This document shows positions 1 through 7,606 of a DNA stretch of 32,595 nucleotides, one piece after another. Under the pieces are notes generated by a model that was not told the DNA's origin, did not search any database, and saw only the letters and a list, made by a program, of their open reading frames with translations. Numbering within the stretch: the stretch's first letter is position 1; each line of letters opens with the position of its first letter. Source of the stretch: Rhodopirellula sp. (lineage in GTDB: Bacteria; Planctomycetota; Planctomycetia; Pirellulales; Pirellulaceae); the NCBI GenBank assembly GCA_002712845.1, contig PAUV01000099.1, positions 1 through 32,595 of the forward strand. The letters are read 5' to 3'. The position numbers and the translations under genes are program-made.

Positions 1-122
1 AAGGCGGTCGCGGTGGACGCGGCGGTGGGGAACAAGGCGGTCGCGGTGGACGCGGCGGTGGGGAACAAGGCGGTCGCGGTGGACGCGGCGGTGGAGAGCA
101 AGGCGGACGCGGTGGCGGAGAG
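1..122. repeat. 33-bp tandem repeat encoding GGRGGRGGGEQ
   Basis: Units lie at about 3-35, 36-68 and 69-101. The first two are identical and the third differs by a synonymous GGG to GGA and GAA to GAG change. A shortened fourth unit follows to about 122. The array may continue upstream of the window. Confidence 0.9.
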
Positions 123-146
123 CGTCAACGTCCAGAAGTCGAGTGA
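1..146 (+). CDS. C-terminal RGG-repeat tail of a protein starting outside the window (partial)
   Basis: Frame 3 is open from the window edge to a TGA at 144-146. It reads as repeated GGRGGRGGGEQ units and ends in GGGERQRPEVE. Three 11-residue units are almost identical at DNA level (33-bp period). Arg-Gly-Gly tails of this kind are known on bacterial RNA-binding proteins, such as glycine-rich RRM proteins and DEAD-box RNA helicases, where they give non-specific RNA contact. The domain that would decide the family lies upstream of the window, so the function cannot be named. The reading frame is supported by its composition, by the repeat length being a multiple of three, and by the strong terminator 62 bp after the stop. 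The alternative plus-strand frame reading VDAAVGNKAVA is a by-product of the repeat. Confidence 0.7.
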   Translation, partial: GGRGGRGGGEQGGRGGRGGGEQGGRGGRGGGEQGGRGGGERQRPEVE

Positions 147-207
147 TTCGTCCCGTCCTACTGCATCTAAAAATCGGTCTTCGGCGAAACGCTCCGCCGT
201 TCCGACA

Positions 208-240
208 GGGGCAGGTTCCATCTGGATCCTGCCCCGTTTT
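208..240 (+). terminator. Rho-independent terminator after the RGG-tail gene
   Basis: GGGGCAGG (208-215) pairs with CCTGCCCC (228-235). An inner TCCA/TGGA pairing extends it, and GTTTT follows (236-240). It sits 62 bp after the stop at 146 in the same direction, as expected for the end of that transcript. Confidence 0.75.
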
Positions 241-567
241 CATGCGCGATCAATGACGCAATCCTTCAACCTGCCTCAACCATTGATTCACAGCAAGCCA
301 CCAACAGTTCACCCCGTATGACCGACAAGCTCCAAAAACTGCGACGACTGTGGGTGGTACCGGCCCCTCCAATTCAGAGACGACATCAACAACGTTGAAG
401 CACCTGCAGTGGCATGGCCAAATTGAAGCAGGGCAGCCAGCGAAACAATGCAATGCAGCCTGCAGCGAGCAAGCAGATGGGGTCTCGCCGCTATTCTCCG
501 ACTCAAACCATGCGGCTGATCAGTGACACAAACGATCAGTGACACAAACGATCAGTGACTCAAATGA
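241..567. other. Gene-free gap with a 16-bp triple repeat
   Basis: I see no convincing gene here. The short minus-strand frames have no start signal and no recognisable product. The only structure is the 16-bp tandem repeat next to the waaA stop codon, listed separately. Confidence 0.5.
518..565. repeat. 16-bp tandem repeat, three copies, just past the waaA stop
   Basis: GATCAGTGACACAAAC occurs at 518-533 and 534-549. A third copy with two changes (GATCAGTGACTCAAAT) is at 550-565, and a fourth GATCA begins at 566, at the waaA stop codon (568-570). The unit is not a multiple of three and lies outside the gene, in its 3' untranslated region. Confidence 0.9.
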
Positions 568-1941
568 TCAAGCAACGTATCTGCTCTCATGACGGGATGA
601 CTGATCGGTTCTAGCTTCGACCGGATCATTACTTTCCAGCGGATGCAACTCATACTGAAGTGTTTCGACCGTCTTCGTGACCGCGCCCCGGTGTGTCCGC
701 ACCAATTGCTGAGCCGCCCTGCCTAGAGATATTGCGAAGGAGGGTTCGAGAACACAACGATCAACAAAGCTGATCATTTCCTCACCGTCCTGCAACCGTT
801 TCGCCGCATGGGCCTTAATCAAACGGGTGGCAATTTCTTTGAAATTTCGGGTATTGGGCCCAAACGATACAGCGCAACCATACCCTGCCGGTTCCAACAT
901 ATTTTGTCCGCCCCTGTCACCAAAACTTCCACCCACGGTGGCGATATCAGCGACACCCCACCAATGCCTAAGCTCCCCAATGGTGTCAATCAGAATGACC
1001 TCACTGGACCGCCAGTTTCCCGAATCTGGCTGTTGTGCTTCCGATCGTTGTGCTTCCGATCGTCTGCGTAAATCCAAACCTGCTCCGGTCACGAGTTCAG
1101 CTACCCGGTCAAACCTTTCTTTGTGTCGCGGCACCAATGCAAGCCTGAGTTGTGGATGTCGGGACCTCAATTCCAGAAATGCAGCGATCGCCATCTGCTC
1201 TTCACCCTCCTGCGTGCTACCGACCACCCATACTTGATGCGATGCTTCGACTCCGGCCCAAACCTTTCTCTGGATTACTTCTGGTACTTCCCGATCTTCC
1301 GGGGCATCATCAAACTTAAGTGAGCCGGTCACTTCAAGGCGTTCCGGATATGTGCCGCAGGCTGCAAAATTGCTGCGTGAGGTCTCATCCTGACACGCCA
1401 CCCAGTGCAGACGCCGAAAGATTGGCTGTGTTAATCTTCGAAATTTTTGATATCCCGCGCAACTCCGTTCGCTCAAACGCCCATTAACGATAACAGCGGG
1501 ACATCCTTGATTGGCAGCGATCCGAATGAGGTTGGGCCACAGTTCCAATTCAGCCAACACAAGTTGCACGGGATCGAGGGCACGCAATGTACGTCGCACG
1601 GCCCAGGTGAAGTCGAGAGGACAGAAAAAGACACGCTGGCTTCCAAAATGCTGAACTGCCAGATCATAACCAGTGTCGGTGGAGGTACTGACAACAATCG
1701 GCAAGGTCGTTGCGCGTTCGAGTTCGCTGATCAAACGTGGAAGTAAATTTACTTCACCCACGCTCACGGCATGAACCCACACGCACCGCCTTCCACCAGT
1801 GATGGTCGTAGCGTCCGCGCTGGACAATCCCCATAATTTCTGACGCACACCTCTCCGATACCGTCCGTGGCGAACCATCCGATACAGGATGACTGGCGAG
1901 AGCAGCATGAGTGCGGTCGTATAGAGCAAGTTTGCCAACAT
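568..1941 (-). CDS. waaA: 3-deoxy-D-manno-octulosonic acid (Kdo) transferase WaaA/KdtA
   Basis: The 457-residue product matches the WaaA family, which transfers Kdo from CMP-Kdo to lipid A precursor at the inner face of the cytoplasmic membrane. An N-terminal hydrophobic anchor (MLANLLYTTALMLLSPVIL) is followed by family signatures: VWVHAVSVGE with the glutamate used as catalytic base, AELELWPNLI, NGRLSERS, VTGSLKFD, GSTQEGEE, and a C-terminal stretch with SFGDRGGQNMLEPAGYG and GPNTRNFKEI that fits the GT-B nucleotide-sugar site. The ATG at 1941 is preceded by AAAGGAATCC, a good ribosome site. The gene follows secA by 40 bp on the same strand and is probably co-transcribed. An in-frame 15-bp duplication adds RSEAQ twice in the variable region. 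Whether one or two Kdo units are added cannot be read from the sequence. Confidence 0.95.
   Translation of the reverse strand: MLANLLYTTALMLLSPVILYRMVRHGRYRRGVRQKLWGLSSADATTITGGRRCVWVHAVSVGEVNLLPRLISELERATTLPIVVSTSTDTGYDLAVQHFGSQRVFFCPLDFTWAVRRTLRALDPVQLVLAELELWPNLIRIAANQGCPAVIVNGRLSERSCAGYQKFRRLTQPIFRRLHWVACQDETSRSNFAACGTYPERLEVTGSLKFDDAPEDREVPEVIQRKVWAGVEASHQVWVVGSTQEGEEQMAIAAFLELRSRHPQLRLALVPRHKERFDRVAELVTGAGLDLRRRSEAQRSEAQQPDSGNWRSSEVILIDTIGELRHWWGVADIATVGGSFGDRGGQNMLEPAGYGCAVSFGPNTRNFKEIATRLIKAHAAKRLQDGEEMISFVDRCVLEPSFAISLGRAAQQLVRTHRGAVTKTVETLQYELHPLESNDPVEARTDQSSRHESRYVA
1032..1061. repeat. 15-bp tandem duplication inside waaA
   Basis: GTTGTGCTTCCGATC is repeated perfectly at 1032-1046 and 1047-1061. 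On the coding strand it gives RSEAQRSEAQ, in a stretch between conserved WaaA blocks. Confidence 0.85.
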
Positions 1942-1981
1942 CGGATTCCTTTCCGTCGCTCACCTCGATCACGATCTCTCG

Positions 1982-4900
1982 TTAGTTCTTCAATCGCATA
2001 AAACAACAGGCTTTGTATTTCTTTCCACTTCCACAGGGGCAGGGATCATTGCGTCCTACGCGGGGCGCCTTGTTGCGAATCGGTTCCGCCTTGGCCTGCT
2101 CCGTCTGATTGCTCGCTTCGGCAGCCTGTTGTCCTGCGGTATTAGAATCAGCAGCACCGTCCCCGACAGAGGCGGCGGCAGCATCATCATGCCTTGCTTG
2201 CCCCTCGACCCAAGTGCTGCGAATGAAATCCTCATTGAGCGAGGACTCCATCCGGAAGATCAAGTCCGTTACACGTTCCCCGATCGATTCCCACATCGAC
2301 TCAAACAGACGCATACCCTCACGTTTGTACTCAACCTTGGGATCCATCTGTGCGTACCCCTTCAGACCAACACTGCTCCGAAGATGGTCCATGGTCAGGA
2401 GGTGATTTTTCCAGGCATCGTCGACGATCTGAAGCAGCACTTGGCGTTCCATTCGCCTCATTTCCGGATGGAAGCGATCATCAACAGCCCCACCGACTGT
2501 CAGAGCCAATTCCCCACGGTTCATTCGGGACAGATCTTCTTTGGCGATATGATAATCCAGCTCACCAGCCAACCACTGCGTGAGTGCGTCGAGGCTTCCA
2601 TTGCCTCCACTGGCCACTGCGGCGGTGGTCTCTTCATTAGCTGCACCAAACAAGTCACTGACTTTGCTTTCAGCAGTTTGGGATTGCCGCTCGGCATCTC
2701 CACCGGTCCGACGACTATATTCGACTAACTGTGATTTGAGTTCGTCACGATTCAAACGAACTTCGTCTGTATTCAGATCAACATGAAATCGTCGCGAGAC
2801 CCATTCAACCAATCCATCGCGATCCAGAGAGACTTGAGCACCTTGCTTCTCGGTGAACCGGGATAAACCGGTCAGCACGGGGTACTCTGCTTCTTTTGAA
2901 TTGTAAGCTTCCTCAGCGCGTCGAAACAACTCATCGGCAACGCTTCGTCGATCTTCGACATCGCGAAATTCATCGAGTGTGGTTTCGATACCAAACTTGT
3001 GCCTCATCCAAGCCCCAAGGGTGCGAAGCCCGAAGTCCGCGTCGAGCATTGGAGCCCCCTCGCTGATATCGATTCCGGCAATCCGGGCCTGGGCGCGTTT
3101 GGTCAACTCATCGATCAATTCGTCACGTTCCATACGTTTCAATTGATGCTCTTGGTAGTTACCCCCCTGCGTTGTATTCGCCCAAGTCACCAATGCTTTC
3201 CAATTCCATTCATCTTCCATCTCCTCCGGAAGATTTTCTTCAACAATCTCGGCAGCAGTGACTTCCACCTGTCTTTCAGCTTGATCGTGCGCATAACTGC
3301 TGGCCATTTTGAAATCCATGTTCAGGAAATCACGTGGCTCTAACTGACAATCAAGTTGTCCACCGGCGTAAGCAGCAAACGACTCAACGCCATAATTGGG
3401 ATCGAGGAAGGTCTCGACAAACTTGCTGATTTGGCCTTCAACCAGATCAAGCACCATGTTTCGCGAGCTATGTCCATCGAGCAGATTTTGGCGATACCGA
3501 TAGACACGTTTTCTCTGCTCATCCATGACTTCGTCATAATCGAGCAAGCTTTTTCGAATTTCGTAGTTTCGTTCTTCGACCTTCTTCTGGGCAGCTTCCA
3601 ACCTGCGGGAGACCAACTTGGACTCAATCGGCTCTGATTCGCCCATGCCGAGTTTCCCCATCATGGTTTTGACGAAGTCACCGGCAAAGATCCGCATCAA
3701 ATCATCTTCCAGAGACAAAATGAATCGGCTTGATCCGGGGTCGCCCTGACGGCCACAGCGACCACGAAGCTGAAGGTCAATTCGTCGTGATTCGTGCCGC
3801 TCGGTACCGAGCACATAAAGACCACCGATGCGGCGAACTTCCTCGCCCTCTTCACTCATCTTTTCTCTGTCGTCAATTTCTTTGACGAGTGCATTCCAAA
3901 CATCATCAGGCACTTCAAGCCGTGTTGGATACTCATGTTGCAACTGGGCCCACGCCATTGTCTCGGGATTTCCCCCAAGAATGATGTCAGTACCACGGCC
4001 CGCCATGTTGGTTGCAATCGTGACCGCATTGAGTCGGCCTGCCTGCGCAACAATGTCTGCTTCGCGACCGTGTTGCTTTGCATTCAAGACATCGTGCTTG
4101 ATTCCTCGCCGTTCAAGAAGATCCGCCAAACGCTCACTTTTTTCGATGCTGACGGTACCAATCAGAACCGGTCTCCCTTTGGGTTCAACCGACAGGACAT
4201 CGCTTTTCTCAAACCGCGTGGGGGTTTTCTCATTTTTCAGGACGATATCGATGGATTCATCTGTCTCCTGTTTGATGATTCCCCAACTTTCCGGTGACTT
4301 GCCTGGCTCCTGTAGATGGTCTGGCACATCGGTCTTGTTGTGGATCAGGACATCCCATTTGTGAGCCCGCTCCACGTCTTTTGCAAGAGCTTTGAACTTG
4401 TACTCCTCAGTCATGTAAATCTTGTCGGCGAACTCAAGTCGCTCAAGCTCGCGATTCGTTGGAATCGCAACAACATCGAGCCCATATATTTTGAAGAATT
4501 CAGTCGCCTCTGTCATCGCTGTTCCGGTCATGCCTGACAGCTTGGAATACATCTTGAAGATGTTCTGCAACGACGCGGTAGCGAACGTTTGTGTCTCCTG
4601 TTTGATCGGCACGCCTTCTTTTGCCTCGACAGCCTGATGCAAACCATCACTCCACTGCCGGCCCTCCATCAGACGACCAGTAAATTCGTCAACAATCACA
4701 ACCTGTCGGTCTTTGACAACGTAATTGACATCACGTTTGTACAGGAAGTGAGCCTTGAGCGAATTGTCGATCAGGTGTGGCCATTCCATGTTTCCAGCGG
4801 TGTAAAAACTTTCGACACCAGCCAGCTTCTCGGCCTCTCGTACTCCTTCATCGGTAAGCGCAACATTGTGCTGCTTCTCATCCACAGTGAAGTGTTTTTC

Positions 4901-5731
4901 TTTGACGAGTTGTCCCGCAACACGATTGGCATCCTGATACCGGCCCATGTCCAAATCAGCAGGCCCACTGATGATCAAGGGCGTCCGTGCTTCATCGATA
5001 AGAATGTTGTCGACCTCGTCGATAATGGCATAGTTCAAGCCACCCTGACACTGCTGCGCATCTCGTGAGTAACGATCATCGCCTTTGGAAGCCGGCCGCA
5101 TATTGTCACGAAGATAGTCAAACCCAAACTCGTTGTTGGTTCCGTAAGTGATATCGCACATGTAGGCAGCCTGTTTTTCTGCCGTCGACATACCTGACTG
5201 AATTGCGTTGACCGTCAGACCAAGATTCATGTACAGCGGCGCCATCCACTCCATGTCACGACGTGCCAAGTAATCATTCACCGTTACGACATGCACTCCC
5301 TTACCTTCCAAGGCATTGAGGTAAGCAGGCAAAGTCGCCACCAATGTCTTTCCTTCTCCCGTCACCATTTCGGCGATGCCACCGGAGTGCAACACCATGC
5401 CGCCGATCAATTGCACATCGTAATGACGCATACTCAAAAAACGCTTGCCACCCTCACGGCAAACCGCAAACGCATCAGCCAAAATATCTTCCAACGTTTC
5501 ACCATCGCGCAAACGCTTACGCAATACATCTGTCTGACCACGAAGTTCGTCGTCAGTCATCGCAGCATAATGCGACTCCAATTCACCAATTTCTTCAGCT
5601 CGAGACTTGAATTTTTCGACCTGACGATCGTTGGCAGAGCCGAACACTGCTGTCACAGCTCGTTCGACGACACCAAACAGTCCACCGAATAGAACACCCA
5701 GCAGGTCCCAGATTTTTTCAAGAACAGACAT
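1982..5731 (-). CDS. secA: Preprotein translocase ATPase SecA, long planctomycete form
   Basis: SecA drives secretory proteins through SecYEG by ATP hydrolysis. Visible motifs: Walker A GEGKT (Lys128), Walker [19 protein letters not shown] (Asp238), [42 protein letters not shown], the HSD core [17 protein letters not shown] with [18 protein letters not shown], and a zinc-binding SEC-C tail with Cys1231, 1233, 1242 and 1243. At 1249 residues it is about 350 longer than E. coli SecA. The extra length is mainly a segment at about 455-515 in the second nucleotide-binding fold, and a helical block at about 785-1090 before the HSD core that carries a five-fold repeat. I chose the ATG at 5731 because [11 protein letters not shown] leads into the usual [12 protein letters not shown] start. 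An ATG at 5866 would add 45 unrelated residues. No clear Shine-Dalgarno site precedes either. waaA follows after 40 bp. Confidence 0.97.
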   Translation of the reverse strand: MSVLEKIWDLLGVLFGGLFGVVERAVTAVFGSANDRQVEKFKSRAEEIGELESHYAAMTDDELRGQTDVLRKRLRDGETLEDILADAFAVCREGGKRFLSMRHYDVQLIGGMVLHSGGIAEMVTGEGKTLVATLPAYLNALEGKGVHVVTVNDYLARRDMEWMAPLYMNLGLTVNAIQSGMSTAEKQAAYMCDITYGTNNEFGFDYLRDNMRPASKGDDRYSRDAQQCQGGLNYAIIDEVDNILIDEARTPLIISGPADLDMGRYQDANRVAGQLVKEKHFTVDEKQHNVALTDEGVREAEKLAGVESFYTAGNMEWPHLIDNSLKAHFLYKRDVNYVVKDRQVVIVDEFTGRLMEGRQWSDGLHQAVEAKEGVPIKQETQTFATASLQNIFKMYSKLSGMTGTAMTEATEFFKIYGLDVVAIPTNRELERLEFADKIYMTEEYKFKALAKDVERAHKWDVLIHNKTDVPDHLQEPGKSPESWGIIKQETDESIDIVLKNEKTPTRFEKSDVLSVEPKGRPVLIGTVSIEKSERLADLLERRGIKHDVLNAKQHGREADIVAQAGRLNAVTIATNMAGRGTDIILGGNPETMAWAQLQHEYPTRLEVPDDVWNALVKEIDDREKMSEEGEEVRRIGGLYVLGTERHESRRIDLQLRGRCGRQGDPGSSRFILSLEDDLMRIFAGDFVKTMMGKLGMGESEPIESKLVSRRLEAAQKKVEERNYEIRKSLLDYDEVMDEQRKRVYRYRQNLLDGHSSRNMVLDLVEGQISKFVETFLDPNYGVESFAAYAGGQLDCQLEPRDFLNMDFKMASSYAHDQAERQVEVTAAEIVEENLPEEMEDEWNWKALVTWANTTQGGNYQEHQLKRMERDELIDELTKRAQARIAGIDISEGAPMLDADFGLRTLGAWMRHKFGIETTLDEFRDVEDRRSVADELFRRAEEAYNSKEAEYPVLTGLSRFTEKQGAQVSLDRDGLVEWVSRRFHVDLNTDEVRLNRDELKSQLVEYSRRTGGDAERQSQTAESKVSDLFGAANEETTAAVASGGNGSLDALTQWLAGELDYHIAKEDLSRMNRGELALTVGGAVDDRFHPEMRRMERQVLLQIVDDAWKNHLLTMDHLRSSVGLKGYAQMDPKVEYKREGMRLFESMWESIGERVTDLIFRMESSLNEDFIRSTWVEGQARHDDAAAASVGDGAADSNTAGQQAAEASNQTEQAKAEPIRNKAPRVGRNDPCPCGSGKKYKACCFMRLKN

Positions 5732-5810
5732 ATCGTTTTGGTTTATTGAATGGTCGCAAGGACCGGTTGAGATCGGATTGGATTGATTGCTTAGGCTGAG
5801 CGAACAGGGC

Positions 5811-6041
5811 TCAATTGCACTGCGGTTGCTCAGGATGCGGTTGCTGCCCAAACAGGCAGATGTCACAAAGCGGAGATTCCCTGTTCAGACCAGAGAGCAT
5901 CCGGTCTAACTCGGAGACTTGACCGCGAAGTGACCAAGATTCCACTCCCACCAAAATCTGGATGAGAGGTGATTCCTGTTCACCTCGGTCGTCTCGCTTA
6001 AAATCCGCCGCGCGCGCACCGGCCCTAACTTGTTTCAGCAT
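5811..6041 (-). CDS. Possible small hypothetical protein upstream of secA (76 aa)
   Basis: An ATG-initiated frame of 76 residues on the secA strand ends 79 bp before the chosen secA start. It is arginine- and glutamate-rich in its first half, contains CDIC near the end, and has no recognisable domain, signal peptide or membrane segment. No Shine-Dalgarno site precedes it. It overlaps the 5' extension that the longer secA frame would use, so at most one of the two is real. Chance occurrence is the likelier explanation. Confidence 0.2.
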   Translation of the reverse strand: MLKQVRAGARAADFKRDDRGEQESPLIQILVGVESWSLRGQVSELDRMLSGLNRESPLCDICLFGQQPHPEQPQCN

Positions 6042-6139
6042 CTAAAGTTACGCGTTTAGGGAAAATGGGTCAACTGTGATTGTTGCTCACTCTCGGCGCT
6101 CCTACATTCGGTCATTCACCCAATACAACTCGATATCCC

Positions 6140-6164
6140 TAAGTTGTTCCCAGAAAACAACTTA
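6140..6164. promoter_or_regulatory. Inverted repeat TAAGTTGTT / AACAACTTA upstream of secA
   Basis: Perfect 9-bp arms (6140-6148 and 6156-6164) are separated by 7 bp and lie about 410 bp upstream of the secA start. There is no T-run on either side, so it does not look like a terminator. It could be a protein-binding dyad or an RNA hairpin in a long leader. Confidence 0.35.
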
Positions 6165-6435
6165 AAGCCAAACAAAACCTGTCGTCACGAGAAAACGCCG
6201 CCTGTCGCAAGGAGCAGGAAGCAGAATTCACTCGAAAAATTGCAAGCAAATTCGACTCAATCGTAGATCCGCGAGGTGAATAACCACGCAAAACCAGTTT
6301 GCCGAAGCCTCATGCAGCACACAGATCAAAAACCATTACAACGCAGTTTATGCAGGCCGCGATGGTGTGCCGAGGCATTGTCTCCAACACGCAGGCCAAC
6401 ACAGAATCCAGTGTCGACACCACCATTGATGAGGT

Positions 6436-6996
6436 TTAGTCCTTCGAGCGACCAAAGAGCGGAGCAAATAGCATGATCACCCCAACAACTAGTAATCCGT
6501 AGAGAGCCAGGACGGAGTTCAAGATTGTTCCCTGAGTGAGCGTGGTTAAAAATGCTCCGGGAAACGTTTTGACAGCATTGATTCCAAATAGGTTTAGGTT
6601 TTCAGTCAGGCCTACCGCCAAAGCTCCGCAAAGGCCATCGACGAACATTCCGACGGGGAAAAGCAGGGTGAGCAGCAAACGCGTTACATATACCACTCGT
6701 AAAGTGGTCCGAGTGAGCCGGTATTGGCGGATGCGGGTACGGGCTGTTTGGTAGTCGAGAACGGTATAACCAAACGTAAAAACTAGCACTCCAAGGACCA
6801 TGGCTGCGAATTGACCATCACTGATTCCGGCACCCATATAAAAGCTCGGAAGAGCACTGACGGAACAAACCAATAACCATCGGATGGAAATTCCCCTCAG
6901 CGAAACAGGTTTTCCAGTTTCTATCTCCCCCCTCAGAGCGTCGGAGAGTTCGGGGTCCGTTTCAGGCGGAGCAAAAGGATTCAACCCTCTAGACAC
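6436..6996 (-). CDS. Hypothetical multi-pass membrane protein with NPFAPP N-terminus
   Basis: The 186-residue product has no family I recognise. It begins MSRGLNPFAPPETDPEL. Short proline-rich NP(Y/F)APP starts are common on planctomycete membrane proteins of unknown role. Four to five hydrophobic segments follow: about residues 36-55, 60-80, 100-125, 130-150 and 157-180, separated by short charged loops including TARTRIRQYRLTRTTLR. This predicts an inner-membrane protein with the N-terminus in the cytoplasm. The start is a GTG at 6996 with only a weak AGG upstream. A TTG a few codons in is possible. The gene stands alone, with large gaps on both sides, and nothing in its context suggests a job. 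Confidence 0.7.
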   Translation of the reverse strand: MSRGLNPFAPPETDPELSDALRGEIETGKPVSLRGISIRWLLVCSVSALPSFYMGAGISDGQFAAMVLGVLVFTFGYTVLDYQTARTRIRQYRLTRTTLRVVYVTRLLLTLLFPVGMFVDGLCGALAVGLTENLNLFGINAVKTFPGAFLTTLTQGTILNSVLALYGLLVVGVIMLFAPLFGRSKD

Positions 6997-7431
6997 GTCT
7001 CTAAACCTAATTTCCAGAAGTTAAAATCAACGGTTGCGACAAAGATGGCACCAAAACTGCAGCGTTTCGCAAGTTTCAAAGCCAACGAACCAAATTTTCG
7101 TCTCCTGCTCCGGCGACACCCTCTAAACTAGAGAAGCGAAGGGTTGGGCTTCATTGTCCGGAATTTCATGATACACCTTGGCGCGAATCTTCGCTAGCTA
7201 CGACAGTAATCGACATTGGGCGTTGCCAGTCAGTCCATCACTCAAAAGCGTTCAATTTTTGCTGTTCAAGTAAGCACATGCGGAACTGTTCGACCTCGTC
7301 TGCGGTCAATACGTACTTTTCATTCAGTAGTCATCAACCGTTCACTGATACCAATCACGCTGGGTGAGGCCGTGCCGAAGCTGAACGCATGAAGCATCAT
7401 CTCGGCGTACTTCGAATCTGCCTGATGTACG

Positions 7432-7457
7432 TGACTGTTTCGTTTGACTGTTTCGTT
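7432..7457. repeat. 13-bp tandem duplication upstream of the CHAT gene
   Basis: TGACTGTTTCGTT is repeated perfectly at 7432-7444 and 7445-7457, followed by another TGAC. Confidence 0.85.
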
Positions 7458-7528
7458 TGACGACGAATTCCTTTTCAACCTGCTGCGAACCGGTGCCCAT
7501 TATGCGTCGATCTATTACGAATCGATCT

Positions 7529-7573
7529 GTGCCTTGCAAATCAGTGCCTTGCAAATCAGTGCCTTGCAAATCT
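7529..7573. repeat. 15-bp tandem repeat, three copies, at the 5' end of the CHAT gene
   Basis: GTGCCTTGCAAATC(A/T) occurs at 7529-7543, 7544-7558 and 7559-7573. If translated from an earlier start it gives VPCKS three times. If the gene starts at 7607 it is untranslated leader. Confidence 0.9.
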
Positions 7574-7606
7574 GTCGAGTTCCCACGAACACACACCTGG
7601 TGGTTC

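Larger units (their letters stand above)
5732..6435. other. Gap upstream of secA
   Basis: No gene is convincing in these 704 bp. A 76-codon minus-strand frame is listed at low confidence. An inverted repeat is at 6140-6164. A 10-bp palindrome GTGTCGACAC (6411-6420) lies just past the end of the next minus-strand gene. The secA promoter should be here, but I cannot single out a -35/-10 pair. Confidence 0.5.
6997..7606. other. Divergent gap between the membrane protein and the CHAT gene
   Basis: It should contain promoters for both directions, but none is clear. A 13-bp duplication (TGACTGTTTCGTT) is at 7432-7457 and a 15-bp triple repeat at 7529-7573. A minus-strand stretch at 7238-7330 without ATG reads plausibly as a protein end (TADEVEQFRMCLLEQQ), perhaps a gene relic. 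Confidence 0.45.

Noticed and set aside
13..321. Plus-strand frame with VDAAVGNKAVA repeats
   Set aside because: It is an alternative frame of the 33-bp repeat. The RGG frame is favoured by composition, and its stop is followed by a terminator.
808..1323. Overlapping plus-strand frames antisense to waaA
   Set aside because: They lie wholly within a well-supported gene, and none has a recognisable product.
5732..5866. 45-residue N-terminal extension of SecA
   Set aside because: The extension is unlike any SecA start. [11 protein letters not shown] at 5731 leads directly into the conserved region.
7457..7606. 50-residue N-terminal extension of the CHAT protein with CKSVP repeats
   Set aside because: The compact signal peptide at 7607 is a more natural start. 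The extension is not excluded and is noted in the feature.
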